In this document: piece after piece, positions 16,049-23,412 of the stretch | Numbering within the stretch: position 1 is the stretch's first letter | Layout of the letters: every line of letters starts with the position of its first letter | Source: a virus | DNA length: 64,000 bases | Virus record (IMG/VR): IMGVR_UViG_3300025000_000005 | Coordinates: 1 to 64,000 of that record | Strand: one strand, 5' to 3' | Notes under the pieces: generated by a model | Database searches by the model: none | The model's input: only the letters and a program-made list of their open reading frames with translations | What the model was told of the DNA's origin: nothing | Position numbers and translations under genes: made by a program

Positions 16049-17247
16049 TTCGCCTCCCCGTCCGCTATCGCCGTGCATGCCCAAATCCTGCCTGACAGCT
16101 CCGGCGAAAAAGGAACCCGCCAGCCGATCGCCCCCGCGCCGCCCGTCCGGATATTGTTACGACTCCACATATCGCCGTCCGCCCCGTTGTTTTGGACATA
16201 CCAAATCCATTCCGGACCGATGACAAACCAATCACCGCCGCCATAGATGGTTCCCCTATCGGAAACACGGCCGCCTTCCGGGAAAATCGGTCCATCAGGA
16301 TACTCTCCGGATTTTTTGATCTCTTCGCTGATGGCACTGCGTTCTTTCTCAGCGGCTTTCTTTTGCTCACGTTCGGAAATTCGCAATCTCACCGGCGCCG
16401 ACTCCTCATCCGTGGCCGCCCTGCACCTGGCTGAAAAATAATATCCCTGATCATCTCCAACGCCGAACGAAAGGCCATCCTCCCTGAAATATTTTTTCGT
16501 GCAGGAAACTACATAGACGAATTCGGGATAATCTGGATATCGCTCAGGGGAGTTTTTCAGCACTTGCCCGACATGGTATTCTTCATATCCATATCCGGAA
16601 CCGCCGCCGATCCGGTAGGGCGCTTCCGCTTCCAGTTTTTCCGCCTGAACTTTGGCCGCGGAACAATCAACATGCTCAAGAAACTTCTCCCCGCCCTGGT
16701 ACCGGTAATGCGCTTCTTGCCCCGGGTCGATCCTGCTTTCGAACTTTGAACAATAACCGGTCCGTTCGGCGATCCAGCTTTTCCCGAAACTGGACTTTTG
16801 GGCCTTTGCCTCTTTGGCCTTTTGCGAAGCGGCCCTGGCATCTGCAACGGCAACCAGCATGCGGTTGTGCAGGTCCGCGTGATCCTCGACACCAAGTTCC
16901 TTCAGCTTGGAGACACCTTTTTCGTAGACATACCCCTCTGCGACCTTCGATTCGACAAACCCGAGCCACCGTTCAAGCTCTTTTCGGTTCGAGGCGCCCG
17001 CTGTTCCGGAAATCGACTTGATCCAGTTCTTTAAAACTGTCGTGAAGGATTTGGCCTTATCCAGGGGGACCACGAACAGCTTACGGTTTTCCCTGGCTTT
17101 GCCGTCCCAGTATCCGCCGAGTCGCTTTATCCGGCCGGCAAGATCCTCATCGTATCGGCCTTCGATAAGAATGTCGGATCCAAAAAGCTTGGTCGTGTAC
17201 CCGGTCGGGAGTTCGACTTTTTCTTCCCTATATATCCACATTGCCAT
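16045..17247 (-). CDS. Hypothetical protein
   Basis: A 400-residue protein behind AAAGGGAG. The first 75 residues look like a small alpha/beta domain that recurs at the N-terminus of phage and plasmid proteins (LFGSDILIEGRYDEDLAGRI, then KLFVVPLDKAKSF). A helical Ala/Lys-rich linker follows (about 130-150). The C-terminal part is Gly/Trp/Tyr-rich and beta-like, with several Cys in the middle. No enzyme motif is seen. Confidence 0.6.
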   Translation of the reverse strand: MAMWIYREEKVELPTGYTTKLFGSDILIEGRYDEDLAGRIKRLGGYWDGKARENRKLFVVPLDKAKSFTTVLKNWIKSISGTAGASNRKELERWLGFVESKVAEGYVYEKGVSKLKELGVEDHADLHNRMLVAVADARAASQKAKEAKAQKSSFGKSWIAERTGYCSKFESRIDPGQEAHYRYQGGEKFLEHVDCSAAKVQAEKLEAEAPYRIGGGSGYGYEEYHVGQVLKNSPERYPDYPEFVYVVSCTKKYFREDGLSFGVGDDQGYYFSARCRAATDEESAPVRLRISEREQKKAAEKERSAISEEIKKSGEYPDGPIFPEGGRVSDRGTIYGGGDWFVIGPEWIWYVQNNGADGDMWSRNNIRTGGAGAIGWRVPFSPELSGRIWACTAIADGEAK

Positions 17248-17258
17248 GATGCTCCCTT

Positions 17259-17295
17259 TCTGGCCGAATCTTAAAATTCTGGCCGAATCTTAAAA
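17259..17295. repeat. 19-bp tandem duplication
   Basis: TCTGGCCGAATCTTAAAA occurs at 17259-17276 and again at 17278-17295, period 19. The second copy spans the stop codon of the 17290-17652 gene, so the duplication copied that gene's last codons into the intergenic space. Confidence 0.8.
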
Positions 17296-17652
17296 ATTAT
17301 CGATGTAAAATTTCTTGATAGCCTCGCCAACCGCCTGCGAGGAGAACTCCCCGCCTTCGCCGCCGAGGTGCGTGATCCATACGCCGGTTCCTTCCGGGGA
17401 TCTCGACAAAAGGAATTCCCCGATCAGGATCTTTGGATTCCGAAGCAGCAAGGCCATGTTCGGCGCTTCGGAGATCAGGCGTGCATTCGCCATCATTTCG
17501 TTTTGGGATATGGCGCGACGGACCCAATACCCATCGGTTTGGGCTATCCGGACCATTTGGCCGCCTACGCCCGCGCGGATCGAGACTGAGTTCGTAACCT
17601 TATCCATGTCTGTCAGCCATGGGCCGGGGGTGTGGTCGTTTAATATGGTCAT
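17290..17652 (-). CDS. Phage-type hypothetical protein (HTPGPW family)
   Basis: A 120-residue protein of a common phage type: HTPGPW near the N-terminus and MMANARLISEAPNMALLL in the middle, a pattern repeated in many prophage proteins of unknown function. It starts at an ATGA overlap with the upstream gene. No role is known. Confidence 0.68.
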   Translation of the reverse strand: MTILNDHTPGPWLTDMDKVTNSVSIRAGVGGQMVRIAQTDGYWVRRAISQNEMMANARLISEAPNMALLLRNPKILIGEFLLSRSPEGTGVWITHLGGEGGEFSSQAVGEAIKKFYIDNF

Positions 17653-17963
17653 GGCATATCCCCGTCTATCCCCAAAATATCCCCAAGCATTGCGTGTATC
17701 GTTTCCTTAACTTTTTTGATCGCTGCCTTTTCCGCACTTTTAAACGGGCAGGCGCTTGAGCATAACTCATAGTCTTCAATTCCGAGCTGCTCGGAATCCA
17801 GTGTGTATTTCCCTTCAAGGCCCGGATAATTTTTTTCGATGGAGATCAAAAAACTATTACACTGCCACACCCACCGGCTTTGATGATCACTCTTTCTCTT
17901 ACTACGACCGTAAACCGTTTGATCCTCCCATTTCATCTCCCCGCTTCCGAATTCTTTTTTCAT
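17649..17963 (-). CDS. Hypothetical protein
   Basis: A 104-residue protein beginning at ATG 17963 behind GGAGG, one base after the upstream stop. It has a charged, Trp-containing N-terminus and two Cys (CSSAC) before a Lys-rich helix. No family recognised. Confidence 0.6.
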   Translation of the reverse strand: MKKEFGSGEMKWEDQTVYGRSKRKSDHQSRWVWQCNSFLISIEKNYPGLEGKYTLDSEQLGIEDYELCSSACPFKSAEKAAIKKVKETIHAMLGDILGIDGDMP

Positions 17964-17964
17964 T

Positions 17965-18168
17965 TTAATCCTCCACGATTTCAACTTCGTCTTTGAAAAA
18001 ATAATAACACCGGCATGCTTCTATCTTTTTGCCGAATATGATCGTCTGCGTTTTTCCGGGGAGAGTCACCATATAATCGTATTTATAGTAATCGCTTGGC
18101 AGTACATCCCCTGTTTCTCCAGCGCGGAACCTATCCATCGGATCGGTATATAGTATCTTCCCCTTCAT
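17965..18168 (-). CDS. Hypothetical protein
   Basis: A 67-residue protein. ATG 18168 is preferred because it lies 5 bases after the stop of a tiny membrane gene; the longer reading would overlap that gene in another frame. It is Tyr-rich (DYYKYDYMVTLPGK) and probably a small beta fold. Function unknown. Confidence 0.55.
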   Translation of the reverse strand: MKGKILYTDPMDRFRAGETGDVLPSDYYKYDYMVTLPGKTQTIIFGKKIEACRCYYFFKDEVEIVED

Positions 18169-18173
18169 CGAAC

Positions 18174-18305
18174 CTAATCCTTTATACAAACCATGATCAA
18201 GAGCGCACATGTGAGCCCAAAGCCTGTCGCCACGCCTTCAAGATGCATCACGTATGCGCCAAGTCCGCAAATCCCGATTACCCCCAACCCTTTGCCGATG
18301 CTCAT
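18174..18305 (-). CDS. Tiny membrane protein (43 residues)
   Basis: A short frame behind GAGGAGGG, with its ATG overlapping the stop of the upstream gene (ATGA). It is Gly-rich and hydrophobic over most of its length (GVIGICGLGAYVM, then GFGLTCALLIMVCI), predicting one or two membrane passes. Ribosome site and overlaps on the 5' side support a real gene. Confidence 0.6.
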   Translation of the reverse strand: MSIGKGLGVIGICGLGAYVMHLEGVATGFGLTCALLIMVCIKD

Positions 18306-18523
18306 TGTCCCTCCTCGACATGCGATATTTCGAGCCACTCCCCGTCCATGAGCTGTGCGGCCGCATCCTGTGCTGAGTGAATATCGTCCGGGTCGATGTC
18401 GTATTGGTCTAACCCGTAAGCACTAACATAATCGAATAAATCAAACTCTCTCCCGGCCTCGACGTAAAATTTAAATCCTGAAAAATCAGGCGTTTTCGTT
18501 TTTGTGATTTCTAATTTTTTCAT
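18302..18523 (-). CDS. Small acidic hypothetical protein
   Basis: A 73-residue, strongly acidic protein (YDIDPDDIHSAQDA, ISHVEEGQ). The net negative charge recalls DNA-mimic proteins, but that is only a composition argument. It sits in the tight minus-strand operon upstream of cas12. Confidence 0.6.
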   Translation of the reverse strand: MKKLEITKTKTPDFSGFKFYVEAGREFDLFDYVSAYGLDQYDIDPDDIHSAQDAAAQLMDGEWLEISHVEEGQ

Positions 18524-18534
18524 GATCCAGTCCT

Positions 18535-18711
18535 TTATTTAGTTGCCGTGTAGGTATTCGGTGCGAAAATCGGGTCACGCCGGATAGCAGCATGCTCGTT
18601 TATCCACCCAACGACATTCATGAGTTCCGGTAAAGATCCGCACCCTTTTGGGCATGAAGTTTTCCCGCAGTTTTTAGACTGGCACGCTTGGGGATACTGC
18701 CTTGTTTCCAT
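18535..18711 (-). CDS. Small Cys-rich protein (58 residues)
   Basis: A short frame behind GGAGG, starting METRQYPQACQSKNCG. Four Cys in the first 25 residues (CQSKNC, CPKGC) suggest a small metal-binding fold. A helical segment ELMNVVGWINEH follows. It lies between the genes at 18302 and 18754 in the same direction and fills an otherwise unexplained gap. Confidence 0.55.
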   Translation of the reverse strand: METRQYPQACQSKNCGKTSCPKGCGSLPELMNVVGWINEHAAIRRDPIFAPNTYTATK

Positions 18712-18753
18712 GGTCTCAATCCTCCATTATTTCCAGCCGGAAGCCGGTCGGGT

Positions 18754-19032
18754 TTATCGGCGTTTTTTTTCGAAACCCCATTTCCCAAACCCAATTTCCA
18801 CCATTCCGGGTTGAATATCCTCCCCGGACATTTTCCCCCACTCTGTGCCATCCTCACCGACAACGCTTCGGCCGGAGCCTATCTCCACCGGCGACAACCC
18901 GTGACGGTTGCAGATTTCCTGCATTGCGGCTTGAACCCTATCCACTCTCCCGGAATCGTTGGTATGATCGTATGTAATGGCATCGATTATTTCCCCGTTC
19001 TCATTTATCGCTACAACCTGGTATTTTATCAT
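18754..19032 (-). CDS. Hypothetical protein, first gene of the cas12 operon
   Basis: A 92-residue protein behind GGGGGATTGAGAC. It begins MIKYQVVAINENGEIID, a small beta-strand start, and has a helical middle and a basic C-terminal tail. It is the promoter-proximal gene of the minus-strand operon running to cas12. No family recognised. Confidence 0.6.
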   Translation of the reverse strand: MIKYQVVAINENGEIIDAITYDHTNDSGRVDRVQAAMQEICNRHGLSPVEIGSGRSVVGEDGTEWGKMSGEDIQPGMVEIGFGKWGFEKKRR

Positions 19033-19265
19033 GTCTCAATCCCCCGTTTTTTGGTTTTTGGTTTTTCCCTCACCTTTTTCTCGACACTATTCCAACCCTG
19101 GTATAGTTGTCAAGAAAAAAATAAAGAAATGAAGAAATAAATTTAAAAAGCTGGCAACAATCCTTTTTAAATACATTTATTTCTTGCACTCGAAAAAGAT
19201 TTTATTATATGATGGCTAATCATCTGGCAAATAGCGTCCGGATCAACTCAAAGATTCATGCTTAA
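19033..19265. other. Divergent intergenic region, A/T-rich
   Basis: This 233-bp stretch separates the leftward cas12 operon from the rightward recombinase-replication block. It contains the TTGACA of the leftward promoter (below) and, rightward, TTGCAC at 19184 with TATATG at 19206 (spacing 16) as a weak candidate promoter. The middle is A/T-rich (19115-19180). It may also hold the site used by the adjacent recombinase, but no clear inverted repeat core was found. Confidence 0.4.
19084..19113 (-). promoter_or_regulatory. Candidate promoter of the cas12 operon
   Basis: On the minus strand a perfect TTGACA (complement of 19108-19113) is followed after 18 bases by TAGTGT (complement of 19084-19089), a weak -10. 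It lies about 50 bp upstream of the first gene. No other consensus promoter is obvious before the eleven co-directional genes. Confidence 0.4.
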
Positions 19266-19277
19266 GTGATTAAAATT

Positions 19278-19541
19278 ATGAATAACCCAAACTGTAAAGC
19301 GGAAAAGGCGGGCCACAACACACCAATAATAGGCGCCGTCATCAGCTTTCCGGTTAAAACCGAATCCGCCACCCATAATAGCGACTCGCCAACTTTACGG
19401 GAAAAGATAGCGAGCCGAAAACGCGCAAAATATGGATATATTCTAATAGGTTGCGAATCAAAACAGGCCATACCGGTATCTTTAAGGGTCGGTCTGTCGC
19501 CAACTTTTAACGATTTTTCAATGTTTCTTGGCGAGGGGTGA
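19278..19541 (+). CDS. Doubtful hypothetical protein
   Basis: An open frame of 87 residues from ATG 19278 (a GTG 12 bases upstream is in frame). It has no clear ribosome site and ends 3 bases before the recombinase. Codon use is plausible but the sequence has no motif. It might instead be leader sequence or a recombination site region. Confidence 0.35.
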   Translation: MNNPNCKAEKAGHNTPIIGAVISFPVKTESATHNSDSPTLREKIASRKRAKYGYILIGCESKQAIPVSLRVGLSPTFNDFSMFLGEG

Positions 19542-19544
19542 AAA

Positions 19545-20150
19545 ATGAAAAACGGATCTCAGCTTGCTCTCAACAGGCCACAAAAAGGGGATATAATCTC
19601 CGTTTCACCGGTCCGGAGCTTAAGGGATATTTCCCATATCAAGAAGAACCTCTGGCGGCACCCCCGGAATTATGCCCTGTTCGTGGTCGGGATCAATACC
19701 AGCTTCCGAGCGTCCGAACTGGTATCGATCCGGGTCGGGGACGTGAAGCACCTCCGGCCTATGGATTCGTTCAAGCTCAGGGAGAAAAAAACCGGCAAGG
19801 TGCGGGAAATCCATTTTAACCAAGCGTGCGTTCTTGCCGTCCGCAAGCTGCTCTCATCCAGGAAATATTCGGATGATGATTTTCTATTCCGTAGCGAAAG
19901 GACCGGAGGCGCCCTGACCGTATCGGCAGTCCACAGGTTGGTCAAGTCCTGGTGCCGGGATCTTAACCTGCTCGGCAATTTTGGCAGCCACACTCTCCGA
20001 AAAACGTGGGGGTATCATCAGCACTCGACCTACGGAGTGAGTCTGGCAAGCTTGATGAAATGTTTCGGTCATAGCGATTCGGCAATAACGCTACGGTATC
20101 TCTGCATTTCGGATGCCGACCTACAAAGGGTCTACTCGAATGAATTGTGA
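19545..20150 (+). CDS. Minimal tyrosine recombinase
   Basis: A 201-residue protein behind GAGGGGTG. Catalytic-domain residues are present in order: R55 in FRASEL, the beta-hairpin Lys near KKTGK, H149 and R152 in HTLRKT, H176 in FGHSDS, and Y185 in TLRYL. At 201 residues it is little more than a catalytic domain; there is no arm-binding or full core-binding domain. Such short recombinases occur on plasmids. Located directly before parA, it most likely resolves plasmid multimers, although a role in integration is possible. Confidence 0.85.
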   Translation: MKNGSQLALNRPQKGDIISVSPVRSLRDISHIKKNLWRHPRNYALFVVGINTSFRASELVSIRVGDVKHLRPMDSFKLREKKTGKVREIHFNQACVLAVRKLLSSRKYSDDDFLFRSERTGGALTVSAVHRLVKSWCRDLNLLGNFGSHTLRKTWGYHQHSTYGVSLASLMKCFGHSDSAITLRYLCISDADLQRVYSNEL

Positions 20151-20159
20151 GGTGTCCGG

Positions 20160-20828
20160 ATGATCATCAGTTTTGTAAACCAGAAGGGCGGAGTCGGGAA
20201 AACCACCATGGCAATAAATATCGCCCATGCGCTATCGACCCGCAACAAGGTGCTGCTGATCGATACCGACCCGCAGGGGAGTGTCGGCCGATGGCAGGGG
20301 ATATCGGGCGCCAGTTATTTTGACGTACTCCATCACCCAAAAGTCATTCACCAAAAAATTGAGGCGCTTTCGGCAGGCTACACTCATACCGTGATCGATG
20401 CCCCTCCAGGCATCAGCGAATTAACCCTTTCGTGCCTGCTGAGTTCCGACATGGCGATCATACCGATTACGCCCAGCCCACTCGACATTTGGGCGAGTGA
20501 CGACATTTTGCCGCTTGCCAGTGAGGCAAAAACGTACCGGCCTGGCTTGGCGATAAAAATCCTCATTACAAAAAAACAGCCCAATACGGTTGTCGGTAGA
20601 GAGGTGCGGCAGGCATTAGAATATTACCGCATGGAAATTTTTAAAACGGAAATAGGCCACAGGATTGCGTATGTCAACGCCATGATAAATGGAGAGACCG
20701 TCCTGTCTCACGCACCTATGAGCGCACCCGCCCGGGAAATAAGCGCCCTTTTACGCGAAATTTTAACTAATAAGGAGAAAAAACAAAATGGTAAAATCAT
20801 TAAAGGACATGCCCGCCGTAGTAAATAA
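20160..20828 (+). CDS. parA: ParA-type partition ATPase
   Basis: A 222-residue protein with the deviant Walker A KGGVGKTT at residues 9-16, IDTDPQGS, VIDAPPG and a downstream PLDIWASDD region, all typical of type Ib ParA proteins, which lack an N-terminal HTH. It would move or position plasmid copies together with a small centromere-binding protein. That partner is probably the tandem ribbon-helix-helix protein whose start overlaps this gene by 41 bp. Confidence 0.93.
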   Translation: MIISFVNQKGGVGKTTMAINIAHALSTRNKVLLIDTDPQGSVGRWQGISGASYFDVLHHPKVIHQKIEALSAGYTHTVIDAPPGISELTLSCLLSSDMAIIPITPSPLDIWASDDILPLASEAKTYRPGLAIKILITKKQPNTVVGREVRQALEYYRMEIFKTEIGHRIAYVNAMINGETVLSHAPMSAPAREISALLREILTNKEKKQNGKIIKGHARRSK

Positions 20829-21282
20829 GCCGGAAGCACGGCAAAAACGTTCTAAAAAAGACGCCAAAGGCATACCAGGAACCGTATTTATGAATGCGAA
20901 AATCAATTCAAGCCTGAAAAAGGAGATAAAAAAGCATTGCACGCTGAGGAGAATAACCATTCGATATTTTGTCGAAGAGACGATTCGTGAATACCTTCAC
21001 GCGGGGTTGCTGTCACGCAAACAGAGCATATCGTCCAAAATTACGGGGGATATGTCCATTAGACTCGCCGAACTGGCGGCGGAGCGAAGTGGTGGTGTCG
21101 TGCACATGCTCAGGCCCAAAAGCAAAAGAGCCGGTCGACTCAACGTAGAGGTGAGCATCGACGCGCAATGTAAAATGAAGCTGCTTTGCGTAAGCACAGG
21201 GGCGACTATTCAATATTTTTTAGAGGAGGCTATTACCTGGAAACTGAAAAAGGAATCGAATGAGAAGGAGGGGGGGGGGTAG
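20788..21282 (+). CDS. Tandem ribbon-helix-helix protein, candidate ParB analogue
   Basis: A 164-residue basic protein behind AAGGAG. Two copies of a ribbon-helix-helix unit are visible: VFMNAKINSSLKKEIK with YFVEETIREYL (about 32-72) and LNVEVSIDAQCKMKL with YFLEEAITWKL (about 115-155). RHH proteins pair as dimers; two units in one chain would make a monomeric DNA-binding module. Type Ib ParA systems use RHH centromere proteins such as ParG. The C-terminal Gly codons lie in a run of ten G that also forms part of the next gene's ribosome site. Confidence 0.7.
   Translation: MVKSLKDMPAVVNKPEARQKRSKKDAKGIPGTVFMNAKINSSLKKEIKKHCTLRRITIRYFVEETIREYLHAGLLSRKQSISSKITGDMSIRLAELAAERSGGVVHMLRPKSKRAGRLNVEVSIDAQCKMKLLCVSTGATIQYFLEEAITWKLKKESNEKEGGG
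21270..21279 (+). repeat. G10 homopolymer between the RHH gene and rep
   Basis: Ten consecutive G end the RHH gene (stop TAG at 21280) and lie 6 bases before the rep start. Slippage here would alter the RHH C-terminus and the strength and spacing of the rep ribosome site at once. Confidence 0.85.
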
Positions 21283-21284
21283 CC

Positions 21285-22370
21285 GTGAAGATGCCAGCAG
21301 ACGGAACCCGACCAAAAGAGCGCCAGTCAAAACCCGCAAAGGTAATAGATATCAAGAGATTGCCAAAAACAAAAAAAGAGATCAAGCAGTTGGCCTTGTT
21401 CCCTTTTTTCACAACCGATGATGTAAAATATTCGAACACTGTGCACCTGTATGATGCCATACCGAAGTACGTCCGGAGTAAGCTGGAAAGGTCCGGACCT
21501 TCAATGCCGACAATGGTCCGCGATTTCGTGTTCAGGGGTGTGATGTACCATTCCGTTATTATCCCGGCAAGAGTCTTGGGCGATGACGGGAAAACATATT
21601 ATGAAGTTTTCCCTGGAGATAGGGAGGAATTCGTAGAAGACGCCCTGAGAAAAATGGCAACGACTTCCGATTCGGGGCGCACGCTGAACGGTCTTGCAAG
21701 CGTCGTCTTTACGCTCAGCGAACTCCAGAAAGAGTTAAAAAGCACCGGCCACGATTTTAATATCGATGACATAAAAGAGGCTTTATACGTCTGCAACAGG
21801 ACGCACATATCTTTGAGCGCTCAAGGCCAAGGCGTTGTCGCCTCGACCATGTTTCCGTCGCTTCAACTGCATTCCAAAGAGGAGTGGGAAGAGTCCGGCA
21901 GAGAGACGTGCTGCTTTGTCAGATTTAATCCTCTTGTGAGCTTGTCCATAAGGGATCGCTCATTCCGACAATACGATTACCTGACATGCATGAGCTACCG
22001 ATGGTCATTATCCAGGTACATCCACAAGCGCCTCTCCCACACGTTTTTACAGGCGAGTATCTCCAATTCATATACCATAAAGCTCTTGACGCTTCTGAGG
22101 GATTCTGGGACCACGCTATATAAAAGCCTGTCCGATAATATCAGAGAGGTCAAAAAAGCCCTCGAAGAAATGAAAGGTAAAGATGTCGTCAGGGAATACA
22201 CCATCACCCCGATAATAAATGATAAACGGAAAATAATGGATGCCGATATTGATATCAGGGTGACGCTTTCTTTCGTTGGTGACATGAAACGCGCAAACGC
22301 TCTTTCGAGGGATATAACATTAATACAGGAATGCTCGGTTGGGGACGATGAGGGTGACGGAGAAAATTAA
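21285..22370 (+). CDS. Plasmid replication initiator
   Basis: A 361-residue protein starting at GTG 21285 (or ATG 21291). The sequence matches the Rep type I recall from Legionella/Coxiella-like plasmids: LALFPFFTTDD, LYDAIPKYV, FVFRGVMYHSVIIPARV, then FPGDREEFVEDALRKMA and LKSTGHDFNIDDIKEALYVC. Helical segments after residue 240 probably form the DNA-binding winged helices. The iteron array begins within 10 bp of its stop, as expected for an initiator that binds repeats and controls its own copy number. Confidence 0.8.
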   Translation: MKMPADGTRPKERQSKPAKVIDIKRLPKTKKEIKQLALFPFFTTDDVKYSNTVHLYDAIPKYVRSKLERSGPSMPTMVRDFVFRGVMYHSVIIPARVLGDDGKTYYEVFPGDREEFVEDALRKMATTSDSGRTLNGLASVVFTLSELQKELKSTGHDFNIDDIKEALYVCNRTHISLSAQGQGVVASTMFPSLQLHSKEEWEESGRETCCFVRFNPLVSLSIRDRSFRQYDYLTCMSYRWSLSRYIHKRLSHTFLQASISNSYTIKLLTLLRDSGTTLYKSLSDNIREVKKALEEMKGKDVVREYTITPIINDKRKIMDADIDIRVTLSFVGDMKRANALSRDITLIQECSVGDDEGDGEN

Positions 22371-22379
22371 AGGGCATTA

Positions 22380-22599
22380 TGGTTTTCGTTCGAAGATCAT
22401 GGTGGTTTTCGTTCGAAATGGGGTTTTTTTATTATGGTTTTCGTTCGAAGTCGGGGCTTTTCATTATGGTTTTCGTTCGAAGTCATTATGGTTTTCGTTC
22501 GAAGTGAGGCGCTTTCATTATGGTTTTCGTTCGAAGTGGGAAGGTTTTATTATGGTTTTCGTTCGAAGTGGTATGCCTCATAGTGGTTTTCGTTCGAAG
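22380..22599 (+). repeat. Iteron array, likely plasmid replication origin
   Basis: Eight direct copies of TGGTTTTCGTTCGAA(G), mostly preceded by ATTA, start at 22380, 22403, 22435, 22467, 22489, 22521, 22553 and 22584. Distances are 23, 32, 32, 22, 32, 32 and 31 bp, i.e. two or three helical turns, so all sites face the same side of the helix. Only the second copy lacks the final G. The A/T-rich stretch after 22600 could be the melting region. No DnaA box was seen nearby. Confidence 0.92.
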
Positions 22600-22683
22600 T
22601 CGAAAATATAAAAACTGTTTAGATTCGCCACATTAGCGCGTTTTTCCTCCCCCTATCCTTTAACCCTTATTTATAAAAAGAAA

Positions 22684-22703
22684 GGGGCACCCGAAGGCAC
22701 CCC
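22684..22703 (-). terminator. Rho-independent terminator of the late region
   Basis: On the minus strand, an 8-bp stem GGGGTGCC/GGTGCCCC (two G-U pairs in RNA) closes a TTCG tetraloop and is followed by TTTCTTTTT. It lies 30 bp after the last leftward late gene and facing the iterons, so it protects the origin from late transcription. Confidence 0.85.
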
Positions 22704-22732
22704 AAATTTTAACCCAAAAAAGAACCGATCCC

Positions 22733-23410
22733 TCACTCATCCTCGATCAGCAAACACCCGCAAATCTTCAACGCTACGGACCGTAGCGAATCCATCTGAT
22801 TATCGCTCAATTCAACCGGCCTGCTATAGGCAATCCCGACGAAGGCAAGGGGCTCACTCGATTCGAACTTGAACACGCTTACCAGATAGAGGGCTGCCAC
22901 CTGAGCGTCTTTCAAAATCTGATACCCACTCGTATCGGTCCCCTTTATCGCATCGGCGTCCGGAATCTGCATTTCGTTATCCTTTTGCAGTCTTTCGTAC
23001 CAATTTGCGAACAGCCCCAGGGGGAGGCTCTGCCAGTTCGGCGAACACAGAGAAACCCCAGGTTCGGCAAACTCATGGGTCATAGAGATTTTCTTGAATG
23101 AATTGCCGGTGATCGCATTATGATCCCCGTTATGGCGCTGAAAAACAAAGGCCCTTTTTGCTGATAAGGAAAAAACAATGTGTGCCAACGCATCGTTGAT
23201 CACAACATCCTGCTTTATCGACAGCGATAATTTTTTTTCTGAGCCGATACCAATCCGATGAATTATCTTTTCGATATGTTCCTTGAGCACCTTTTTCATC
23301 AAAAAAAGCTGCCCGACAATGGTGACAGCGATCAACCCCGCCGCGAAAGGGTTGATGCCCAAAAAAGATCCGATAAAATCAGCCAGTGCTGAAACCGTTT
23401 CCATTTCCAT
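22733..23410 (-). CDS. Membrane-anchored GAF-like protein
   Basis: A 225-residue protein. ATG 23410 is chosen over an in-frame TTG upstream. A transmembrane helix lies at about residues 18-40 (INPFAAGLIAVTIVGQLFLM). A short linker leads to a domain of about 150 residues with GAF-like features (FQRHNGDHN, VAALYLVSVFKFESSEPLAFVGIAYSR). GAF domains sense small molecules. It is the last gene of the late operon. A role in lysis timing or superinfection control is only a guess. Confidence 0.55.
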   Translation of the reverse strand: MEMETVSALADFIGSFLGINPFAAGLIAVTIVGQLFLMKKVLKEHIEKIIHRIGIGSEKKLSLSIKQDVVINDALAHIVFSLSAKRAFVFQRHNGDHNAITGNSFKKISMTHEFAEPGVSLCSPNWQSLPLGLFANWYERLQKDNEMQIPDADAIKGTDTSGYQILKDAQVAALYLVSVFKFESSEPLAFVGIAYSRPVELSDNQMDSLRSVALKICGCLLIEDE

Positions 23411-23412
23411 GG

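Noticed and set aside
18688-19140. Plus-strand frame of 150 residues
   Set aside because: It overlaps two minus-strand genes with good ribosome sites and has no coherent sequence features.
22339-22611. Open frame of 90 residues across the iterons
   Set aside because: It is a repetitive translation of the direct repeats (GFRSK units), starts inside rep and has no ribosome site.
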